Assembly: GCA_033064195.1 (NCBI GenBank)
Contig: JARBJD010000487.1
Location: 1-42,764 of the forward strand
Length of the DNA stretch: 42,764 nt
Direction: 5' to 3'
DNA from: Blattamonas nauphoetae
Taxonomy: Eukaryota; Preaxostyla; Oxymonadida
Position numbers and translations under genes: made by a program. The notes beneath the pieces were generated by a model. It saw nothing but the letters and a program-made list of their open reading frames with translations, ran no database searches and had not been told where the DNA came from. Position 1 is the first letter of the stretch. Each line of letters opens with the position of its first letter. This document shows positions 33,801 to 41,690 of this stretch, piece after piece.

Positions 33801-33886
33801 ATCGATTTACAGCGAAATTGGCTTGACGACATCTTGTCAACAAATCTTTGGGAAGATCGATTCATTATTTCCTTGAATGATGTCAT
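27867..33886 (-). CDS. ESP1: Separase (cohesin-cleaving cysteine protease)
   Basis: Separase opens the cohesin ring at anaphase onset by cutting its kleisin subunit. Two exons, 33886-32527 and 32494-27867, joined by a 32-nt GT..AG intron (32495-32526) with matching phase, give 1,995 residues. The start is the ATG at 33884-33886, and the stop is TGA at 27867-27869. The C-terminal caspase-like domain shows both catalytic motifs: His in VYLYCGHGNGQELYP (about residue 1868) and Cys in PVMMMTGCSSGRR (about residue 1894). It then has ASAILCNLWDVTDGDENRL and LVGAAMVAYGFPIF, as in known separases. The large N-terminal region is helical and leucine-rich, as expected for the TPR/HEAT-like part. A basic low-complexity linker lies near 29450-29560 (KTQKKQNAQKKQTAQK). 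Length fits the 1,600-2,200 residues usual for the family. Further 5' exons are not excluded. No inhibitory partner (securin) was recognised nearby. Confidence 0.95.
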
Positions 33887-33939
33887 TACATCCTTTCGTG
33901 GTGAATCTTTATATTCACTCCATATCCAGACTCTCGCCA
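33887..33939. promoter_or_regulatory. Short divergent intergenic region
   Basis: Only 53 bp separate the separase ATG (minus) from the ATG of a small plus-strand gene, so both promoters must lie in this gap or inside the neighbouring genes. It contains TTTATATTCA at about 33907-33916, an A/T-rich patch. No established motif was recognised, and its promoter role is inferred from gene positions. Confidence 0.3.
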
Positions 33940-34257
33940 ATGAGTGTTGATCAGACGGAAGCAATCCCGGCCGTCGAGTCGGAACGAATGAAGAACATTC
34001 ATGAAAGCGAACCTGTACTCTACGAAATGGAACCCATTATGAAGATCAATGTGGAAGGAGATGTCGAAGAACAATAATCGTTATTTTCGACAAAAAGCCC
34101 CGATTTTGAGGTTTCTGATCTTCTCACGAAAAAAGGACACTTTCCACGAGTGGTGGTGGCGACTTCAGGGTTGGTGGAAGCAACTCATTCGCAGTCAAAG
34201 AGCAAGACGATGAGTCTCCTATCCGATTTTGAATCATCAGATTCGACTCAATCGTGA
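33940..34257 (+). CDS. Small hypothetical protein, about 89 aa
   Basis: From ATG at 33940 the frame reads MSVDQTEAIPAVESERMKNI and meets TAA at 34075-34077. The same frame then continues as coding-like sequence (SDLLTKKGHFPRVVVATSGL, then SLLSDFESSDSTQS) to TGA at 34255-34257. A 48-nt in-frame GT..AG intron (about 34063-34110) would remove the TAA and give about 89 residues. It is acidic at both ends with no known domain and is transcribed divergently from separase. Being small and acidic next to separase it is tempting to think of securin. I see no KEN box or RxxL destruction box at its N-terminus, so I do not make that call. Confidence 0.4.
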
Positions 34258-34479
34258 TATTTCATTTGTCAACAAATTTGGGAGATTTCTCATCCTGATG
34301 GAAACAACGCGATATATTAAAAACTTTGGAGATAGGAAAGACGCAGAACCGTTCCGTCTGTCGCAGGGATCGCTGGAAAGGAGCACACCACCCACACGGA
34401 CCATTATTCGGACCAACTTGGGCGGTGTTGAAGCCGACAGCGACATGAAGGCGATTGGGTGTGGAGAGATTCATCCGAT

Positions 34480-34914
34480 GGAAGGGAAGTTGAAGAGCGA
34501 GGAAGAGGTTGAGTGACGGCTTCCGATCGCTGCTGAACGGCGAACACACACGAGTGATTCGCAAGCCAAGCAAGGTCACTGCGCAGGCAACGGGGATGCT
34601 GCAGTTTGTGGGAGTGGTGCGGACGTGCATCAGCTGCAAGGTGAGGATGGCGAAGGACGAGCAAGGTGCTGATGCGTGAAGTGCAAGCCGAAGAAGCCGG
34701 AACTGTTTATGGACGCTCAGTGGTTGGTGTTTGGAGCGGAGGAGCGGTATTGGCAAGTTCATGCACAATGCCAGTGGTGCTCGATGTCGATGCATCAGCC
34801 CTTCCTGTGTTCCAGTCGAGATTGTCCGCTGTTCTATTTCCGTACAAAGGCAAAGAAAGATTTAGAGGATTGCAACGAACTTCTGAAGCGTTTTGATCCC
34901 CCTGTGTGTTTCCT
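34480..34914 (+). pseudogene. POLD1: DNA polymerase delta catalytic subunit, 3' fragment
   Basis: The C-terminal metal-binding region of Pol delta is recognisable: GFRSLLNGEHTRVIRKPSKV, RTCISCK, CVKCKPKKPELF, then QCQWCSMSMHQPFLCSSRDC and PLFYFRTKAKKDLED. All eight cysteines of the CysA (zinc) and CysB (4Fe-4S) motifs can be found, but CysA needs a one-base shift near 34668-34674. The polymerase and exonuclease domains, which should occupy some 900 codons upstream, are absent: the preceding DNA belongs to other sequence. It is therefore a truncated copy, presumably with the functional gene elsewhere. From 34915 to 35390 no other gene is visible. Confidence 0.75.
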
Positions 34915-35392
34915 GATGAATTTTCATCTCCGTAATCTTCATTCGTGTTCAATTTTCTTTTTAGTTGGACAGTTCATTTTCTTCTCTCTCGAACATAATT
35001 CGGCAGTTTGCTCAACTATTTCGATAGGTGAGGATGAATTCATGACTGTGGAGGTTGATTATTCTGTCAATATTCGGCATTGTCTCTCAAACACATCACA
35101 ATGTCTTTCCCACCAATTCCAGCTAACAATGTTATAACCTTCCATTTCAGTCTGACCATCCTTTTATTTCCACCCCGTGACTACAAATTCTCTCTGCAAC
35201 ATTGATCTTCAGTTGATGGAGCAACTTTTAATCAGCCTCTCTCATCAGTTCAACCAATGTGAACGTATCCTTTTTTGGAGAGGCCCAAATCATTTCTGGA
35301 TATGAAACAGTTCACATTGATTACTTTATCCAAAAGACACGTTTAATTGTGTTTATGAACAACAGTTGGGTGAAGTAACGTCGCACATTTTA

Positions 35393-36067
35393 CAGGGTGA
35401 GCCAAAAGTAACCTTCTCTAGGGGCCGATCAAAGCCTTTTCGACAAAAGTTAAAAAGAGAGTTTCAAGACGTGAAATATGAAGAGTGATCATTAAAGCTT
35501 AACTGAATTCTCGTTCGTTTTTGTCAGAAATCGGGACATGCGAACGATCTGACTTCATTCGTACAGGGTGGCCCAGAAGTAGTCTAACCCTATGGGTCGA
35601 TCACTTCTCGTCGAACAAATTCCGTTGACACCAATCGTCTTTCTCCTCACTACAATGCTTCTTAATTTCACTTCTTTTCTTTTCACCACTGTTTCGTTGA
35701 TCAACAATCCTTGTCCGCTCAAGAAAGGAGTGTTCAAAAAACGGAGTCAGTCCCGTTTCATGAGATCCATCGAGACTACAGTCGAGGAAGCACTTGTGAA
35801 ATGAAAAGAAGGGAAATTTTGAAGCATAGGAAAGAAGAGAAAGACGATTGGGGTCAATTGCGCAAGATCGAAGAAAAGTGATCGACCCATACGGTTAGAC
35901 TACTTCTGGGCCACCCTGTACACTGCACTGAAGTTGATTAGAAAGAAATCAGTGAATGAGGTGGTGAGCAAACAGTATAGCGACAACGATCTCTATTTGA
36001 TGTTTGTTTTCGAAAAGATGACATAAAAACACAATTGTGGGATGAAGGTTACTTTTGGCTCACCCTG
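35393..36067. mobile_element. Tc1/mariner-type MITE, outer element (675 bp with insert)
   Basis: Ends CAGGGTGAGCCAAAAGTAAC (35393 on) and its complement (ending 36067) match over about 24 bp, flanked by TA on both sides (35391-35392, 36068-36069). TA duplication plus CAGGGTG-type ends is typical of Tc1/mariner-related MITEs. It has no transposase. A second MITE is inserted inside; without it the element would be about 320 bp. Confidence 0.85.
35564..35918. mobile_element. Tc1/mariner-type MITE, inner element (355 bp)
   Basis: Terminal inverted repeats of about 50 bp with few mismatches, beginning CAGGGTGGCCCAGAAGTAGT at 35564 and ending with the complement at 35918. TA flanks lie at 35562-35563 and 35919-35920. 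It is nested in the outer MITE, so it is the younger insertion. Short ORFs inside have no transposase features. Confidence 0.88.
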
Positions 36068-36130
36068 TACTTCCGTTTTCTTTGCGATACTGAGTGCAAT
36101 CTCGAAAAATCTCTCTGATTGGTATTTTAG

Positions 36131-37040
36131 GCTCAAGACCCTCTCGAAATTATTCTCACATATCTGAATCGCTGCACACTCTCGAGAGATAGAAACTGAA
36201 TCTCAAATGTTCGTCATTCTCATTGAAAAACGTCATCATTGAATGTCATCCTACAGCCGGAGAACATTGATGAATTTCACCTCCCATGGAAACCTGTTTG
36301 CGAATATATGCCTTGTCCTTGGTACAATCCAAATGACGATTCTTCCACTCCACTTGGTAATTCGATCTTCAACATCTATCGTGTTTGTTATTTTTGAGCC
36401 TTTTCTTCATTGACATTCGATTCATCTTTCTTTTTTCCAGGCAACCCTTACAGACCCAGATCTGAAGGTCTTTCATGAAAAGTTGATGGCCATGCCATTC
36501 TTCTTCATCAACTATGCATCTTATCTCGATGACAACGATCCAAATTGGGACGTCTATTTGATGTACTTTTTTCTTCTTCAATTTTCTTCGATTTCAGGTG
36601 CAAGAAGACAAATAAATGTGGCGATTGTTCGAAACCCGCACGTGTTGATTTCCAAATTCTTGGCTATGCAACCGTGTATCGCTTCTTCCATTTTCCAAAT
36701 TCTTCCTTGTGGAGAATCAGGTCTGCTCTAGCATAGTTTATCTGTCTCAGCCAATTCTCGTCTTTGCACTGTTCCACCATCAGGGTCATGCCATTTATCT
36801 TACCGATACGGTGTACTCACTCTCAGGAACAACTCCAACGATGCTATTTCATATTCAGGTAGCGCGTTCTCAACCAGAAGAATGCAGAGCTTGCGAAAGA
36901 CTTCAGAGTTGATGCCTGACTCGTTCATCCTCATTTCTGCGGATCAAATCCAAGTGACTGAAATGAGGATGGCATCGAGTTGTTTTGATAAACATCTGGA
37001 CTTTATCGAACAAGGTGTCTGGAATCCTCCAGATGAATAA
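36131..37040 (+). CDS. HAT1: HAT1-like type B histone acetyltransferase (possibly decayed)
   Basis: HAT1 acetylates newly made histone H4 before deposition on chromatin. Recognisable parts in order: IFNIYRATLTDPDLKVFHEK, MPFFFINYASYLDDNDPNWD, QILGYATVYRFFHFPN, LSQPILVFALFHHQGHA (acetyl-CoA-binding motif region), GTTPTMLFHI and a C-terminal segment ending NPPDE with TAA at 37038-37040. Introns of 58 nt (36383-36440) and 35 nt (36563-36597) fit frame and GT..AG. A segment with a Cys-x2-Cys (CKKTNKCGDC) lies where many HAT1 proteins have a loop. The acetyl-CoA motif is out of frame with the preceding exon near 36730, with no intron of suitable length. The conserved Val-Glu-Asp-Pro-type motif after LFHI is not seen. 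The gene is short and its 5' exons are uncertain (36131-36200 looks coding). A decayed copy or assembly error is possible. Confidence 0.7.
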
Positions 37041-37106
37041 TCATTGGGATTGAGAAGTGAGCTGATGAGTGAGAATTAAGGGATGGATCATCCTTGGCCA
37101 CAAGCC

Positions 37107-38640
37107 ATGGCTTTATACTCGTCATACATATCTAAGCGTGGGTATATTTATGTCTTATTTAAGACTTCTTTTGATCCACTTAGTCCCCTGGGTCAAGTAT
37201 GGATGGCAGCGAACTATGACCGAAATCTGTCGAAAGGCAAGATTCTCCAAATCAACATTCCAGCTGCAGTAAAGCTCATCAGAGAAGGTATTCCGACAGA
37301 AGAGAATCCAAAGAAAAAGATACCTTTTCAACTTCGGTATCAAGCCCATCTCCTCCTTGGACTCGTTCGAGTTCATACACGGAAACTGAAACACTTGGCC
37401 GATGATATCAATGAATTTAGGTCACGACTTCAAACTGTATGATTTTTCCAACACTATATTGCTGGCAAAACTTTGTTGACATTTTATTGTGAGTTTTTTT
37501 TCAGCACATTTTGCTTCTTTTCTCTCTATATAGACTATACAAAAAGTGTATCGCTCTTCCACCTAATGGTCTTCATGCACCGCAGTCAGACATCACAATT
37601 CCAGAATCACCTCTGGATATGTACAAGCATCATGATCCAACTCTGAACATCTTTGGGCGTCCACGTCCGTCATTAATATTGCCGGACACGACGCTAACCG
37701 ATCCAGAATCGCTGCGGTCATCACTTTCACCGTTCACACTCCCCTCGAACCAACTGAGAACACCGATGATGGACGAATACGATTTCAGAGAGTCTGAATA
37801 CTTTGGGGATGCAGCAGACAATTTAATGAGTGATATTCCTACCGTATGTCTCTTTTTTCATTAATAGCTCTGCTGATTCTCCTTGTTAGGTTTTCGTGAC
37901 GCCAACAAATGATCCCGACGAGATTCGATGGCTCATCGAATATGCTCACCAACAAGGAGGCTACCAAGACTTCGATACATTCATGCAAACCACTGAGTTA
38001 TATATCCAACGTCCATCAGAATATAATCGTCCTGATTCCTCGTTGCTCGCGTTTCAACCAACAACAACGCCCGGAATACAAGACGGATCCGAACATCCTG
38101 AACCCCAAACGTCAGAAAGGTCAAGCAAGAATCTGTTGTTCACGGGAAGACCCATTTGAAGCTCTCAAATCTTCTACGAAGAAGCAAAAGAGAAAACGCT
38201 CAGGTCCACCAATTGAATCATGCTCGAATGGAGGTGCTCAGATTGATTCAATTATTACGTTGAGCGACCAAACTTTACGTGAAAATCAGGACAATACTCG
38301 AGACATTATGAGAAGAAGGGTGACGAGAAGATGGGTACATGGCTCAACTTCAAGCAACTTGTTGATTTGTCACTCCGCTCTTCCTCTGATAAATCAAATT
38401 ATGGAGAGACATCATAAACGGACTCCTCCCAGCCTAAAGAATATCTGGAAATACTCGAAGCCATCAACAGCAAGACATACCGTCTCTGGAACTCCGTTCC
38501 AATCGTCTCTCAAACTGTTCGCACTGGTATTTCTCTCTCTTCGTGTTCTCATTCCTTCTTCTCTCTTCTGCAGATGCTGAAGACGCCCGCTAAAGCGGGA
38601 AGGAAGACGACAAAGGAAAACACTTCCTCAGCCCTCAAAC
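37107..38640 (+). CDS. RAD21: Kleisin, RAD21/REC8-type cohesin subunit (3' part unclear)
   Basis: The conserved kleisin N-terminal domain, which binds the SMC3 coiled coil, is clear after removing a 42-nt intron (37142-37183): MALYSSYISKRGPLGQVWMA, ANYDRNLSKGKILQINIPAA and QAHLLLGLVRVHTRKLKHLA. An in-frame ATG 24 bp upstream (37083) is an alternative start. It follows HAT1 by 66 bp on the same strand. Downstream segments continue after introns at about 37437-37505 and 37852-37890, giving a Pro/Ser/Asp-rich middle (RPSLILPDTTLTDPESLRSS, then VFVTPTNDPDEIRWLIEYAH). This is followed by a basic stretch (STKKQKRKRSGPP) and PKEYLEILEAINSKTYRLWN. Joins beyond about 38130 do not fit one frame. I cannot see the C-terminal winged-helix domain that binds SMC1, so the gene may be truncated by the repeats at 38.7 kb. 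Whether it is RAD21 or REC8 cannot be decided. Confidence 0.75.
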
Positions 38641-38699
38641 GCCCAACGTGGATTTGATGGAGTGTTTGAAGATCTCCAGTCATCGGACCGTCTGATGAG

Positions 38700-39160
38700 C
38701 TAGGAATCATGGACGAGTTGGTGACACCGCAGAGCCCACAGACACGGAGCGGCAGTCGGAGGAAATGTTGACGGACAAGAAAATTCGCGACCTCCAGTCG
38801 AGGATTCTCGCGTGCAACTGCCAGACTTCACTTCGATAACCAACAGCCCTCACCACGATGGCCCCGTCTCGCCCTCTTAATTCCACAAGCAAGTCTCGAC
38901 CTCCTTACTCTGACAGCAAGACCCGTGACATGTTGGAGCTTGTCGCCTATCAATTCAACAAGGAGCAAAACCAGAGCTTCAAAATTCGAAGAAGCTTTCA
39001 AATGCCCTCAGCCCGAAAAACGCACCTGAACATCTGAAGAGGGAGTGGAAGGCACAAGGCACTCGCCATGGCTGCCCTCCTCACTTTCGTGCGGGACGGG
39101 TATGTGAAGGCGAGACAGGCTGCTCCATACCAGCCGATCTTCGTGGAGGTACAGTTTGGC
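38700..39160 (+). pseudogene. Degenerate gene-family fragment, copy 1
   Basis: Short plus-strand pieces in several frames (DMLELVAYQFNKEQNQSF near 38930, AALLTFVRDGYVKARQAAPY near 39065-39125) match the pieces at 41345-41640 (KMLELVSYRF, AALLTFVEDGYVKSRQDTPY). They are two broken copies of one unidentified protein-coding sequence, each directly upstream of the duplicated block. I do not recognise the family. Confidence 0.45.
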
Positions 39161-40209
39161 ATCTCTTTTTCGTTCATTTTGATGAATTCTCGTTCTAGAA
39201 CCGATTGATGTCAGTCAACTTCGAAAAAAGTTGACTGGGACACACACTTTGCCGCATGTGAAAAACTCTAATTTTTCACTTCGCCAAACTCAAATCTTGA
39301 TAAAATATCGTTCAATGCACTTCACTGATTCTGTTATTGACATTTCGACACTTTTAGAGTAAACGTGGAGTTGAGAATGAACTATTGGTAGCGTGTAACG
39401 TGAAATGCATTCTTCCATCCTCTCCTTTCCTTCCATCCTCCTCAAAACCTTTGATTACTCCCTCTACTCCTTTCGAACCTGTCTCAGATACAGTCGGTCG
39501 GAATGTTGAGGAATTTGTAACTCGTCATGTCAAACGTAAAACTGTAGAATTGCATTTTTCATCAAAAAGGAAAAAAGTGTCAAACCTCTGTCTGTCTCAT
39601 GTGTCGACATTTGATTATCTTTCAAAATTTTCATTCACAATTCCATATCAAGATTTCTACATCATTGTTGAGCACATTCTTCAACTTTTTTCGTGATCGT
39701 GTGCTGCAGGAGAATGAGGAGAGTATTCGATTGGAAAAAGACAACAAAGGACGATACCGGAACAACTCAGAGAGACATAGGGTGCTGGGCGCATTCAAGG
39801 GTCTCGTACAACCAGCTTGGGAAAATGATGATCAGTCGTGGAGGAAGAAAGAGCGTATTTTCAAGGAATCAGAAAGCAGTGTACTATGCTTGATAAAGAA
39901 GTAGAGAAATATCATGAAATCAAACCTAAATTTTTGATAGAGAATCAGAGAAAACACATCGTTTGGAAATCCGAAGAGCAAACCCATCTGACTTTACTAG
40001 ACTCGATTCAAAACAGATTGTCCAAATTTCAAGAAGTCTGAGGGGAGCTTGTTGAACAGTGATACACAGATTTGATGATGTTCAATTCGGTTCGCATATC
40101 AATTTTGTCTCACAAAGTTCCATCCACTCCGGTTTATCAACACGAGTGGAGACGACTTTCAACAGAATGAGAGATTTGCATTGATGTCTGGAACTATTTG
40201 GTTTGCCGT
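39055..40209 (+). repeat. Duplicated block, copy A
   Basis: From the DGYVK-coding stretch through about 1.15 kb this block is nearly identical to 41555-42703, with scattered single-base indels. It contains a 10-bp hairpin (39212-39237), a coding-like segment 39385-39560 (VGRNVEEFVTRHVKRKTVEL) and a second around 39706-40041 (RLEKDNKGRYRNNSERHRVL and, in another frame, EEERAYFQGIRKQC then HEIKPKFLIENQRKHIVWKS). A probable intron begins after the KRK stretch near 39575 and ends at CAG around 39710. It is probably a repeated gene family of unknown role. Its 3' half is also present inverted at 40311-40815. Confidence 0.7.
39212..39237. other. Perfect 10-bp hairpin in duplicated block
   Basis: CAGTCAACTT (39212-39221), loop CGAAAA, AAGTTGACTG (39228-39237). 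The second block has the same stem at 41706-41715 and 41723-41732 with a 7-base loop, so the stem is kept while the loop changed. It follows a coding-like piece and could be an RNA 3' element. Confidence 0.6.
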
Positions 40210-40815
40210 TTTATTTCTTTGAAGTTGTACTTTCAAAGTTTGAGATGAAAATAGAGTCAAAATTGTGTAGATTTCAGAAATTCACATTGTTGGCTGGCAA
40301 AATTAGTAAGACGGCAAACCAAATAGTTCCAGACATCAATGCAAATCTCTCATTCTGTTGAAAGTCGTCTCCACTCGTGTTGATAAACCAGGTGGATGGA
40401 ACTTTTAAAATATATATGCGAACCGGAACATCATCAAATCTGTGTATCACTGTTCAACAAGCTCCCCTCGAAATTGGACTGTTTAATCGAGAATAAAGTC
40501 AGATGGGTTTGCTCTTCAGACCATGTGTTTTCTCTGATTCTCTATCAAAATTTAGGTTTGATTTCATGATATTCTTCTACTGTCTTCTTTATCAAGCATA
40601 GTTACTGCTTTCTGATTCCTTGAAAAGCTCTTTCCTCCTCGCGACTGATCATTTTCCCAAGTAATCGCCTTCTTCTCTGAGTTGTTCCGGTATCGTCCTT
40701 TGTTGTCTCTTTCCAATCGAATACTCATTCTCTCAGCACACGATGAAAAGAAAGAATAACTCAACAATAATGATGAAAAATCTTGATATAATATGAATGA
40801 TAATGGTGAAATCAA
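39625..40815. repeat. Large imperfect palindrome, 101-bp spacer
   Basis: The left arm, about 39625-40209, is repeated in inverse orientation at about 40311-40815 with indels. The inner ends are exact (GGTTTGCCGT at 40200-40209 and ACGGCAAACC at 40311-40320), around a 101-bp A/T-rich spacer (40210-40310). The right arm has lost several short stretches. The spacer sequence is present also after the second direct copy at the window's right edge, so it belongs to the repeat and is not unique DNA. Confidence 0.8.
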
Positions 40816-41340
40816 GCGTCGAATTTAATCTGATCAGTTCATTGTTATGACAGTTAATCCTCAACAATCCGACTGATCTAATCACAGATCATGTTTCATT
40901 GTCCCTTCGCATCAGCCACCTTCCAGCGCATCATGTCCTGCTTCTCGTCGTCTCTCCACTCGCTTCTTTCATCTTGTTTTCTCATTCTTCTCCATTCTCT
41001 CATCCTCTTCTCTGATCACTCCAGTCTCTCCCCAATTCATCCTTCTTTGTCTTCACCACCAACCACCTCATTTCCCATACCTCTCTTCCTGTCTTCACAA
41101 TCTCACCAACTTCCAACAGATCCCTCTCGAGCAGCAATGTCTGTTCTACAAGCTCAGTGATTCGATCTGGCAGATCCTTGCTGAATGAGTCATCTTTGGG
41201 AATGAACTCTTCTCGCTGAAGAGTGAACTACAGATATTGGTTTGCTGGTTTCGGCGCACGTTCAAATTGCAACTTTCTGGTTGTCTTCCGTTCTTCTCTG
41301 TCTTTTGTGAAGCAGGTTGGATCCCAATCAGATTGCGGAT
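40816..41340. other. No gene seen; pyrimidine-rich on plus strand
   Basis: The stretch between the palindrome and the second duplicated block is C/T-rich from about 40930 to 41130 (CTCATTCTTCTCCATTCTCTC style). The 89-codon plus ORF here is composition-driven. Nothing else is supportable. Confidence 0.35.
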
Positions 41341-41344
41341 GACC

Positions 41345-41690
41345 CAAACGAGCCACGATAACCCCGTCTCGCCCTCCTCATCCCACAAGCCAGTATCCAC
41401 GTCAAGTCTATGACGACACAACCCTCAAAATGTTGGAATTGGTCTCCTACAGATTCAAAAGGAGCAAAACCAGAGCTTTCCTTCGACAAAGTCTTCGAAT
41501 ACACTCCGCCCAAAACAGACCCAGAAGAACTTCAGAAGGGTGGAAGGTCCAAGACATTCGCCTTCGCTGCCCTCCTCACTTTCGTGGAGGACGGGTATGT
41601 GAAGTCGAGACAGGATACTCCATACCAGCCGATCATCGTGGAAGACAGTTTGGCATCTCTTTTTCGTTCATTTTGATGAATTCTCGTTCT
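41345..41690 (+). pseudogene. Degenerate gene-family fragment, copy 2
   Basis: Plus-strand pieces (KMLELVSYRF, then in another frame PELSFDKVFEYTPPKTDPEE and TFAFAALLTFVEDGYVKSRQ, up to 41640) correspond to the pieces at 38.9-39.15 kb. This copy keeps a longer open stretch than copy 1. Unidentified. Confidence 0.45.

Noticed and set aside
33940-34257. Calling the small divergent gene securin
   Set aside because: No KEN or RxxL destruction box and no recognisable separase-binding segment; only size, acidity and position support it.
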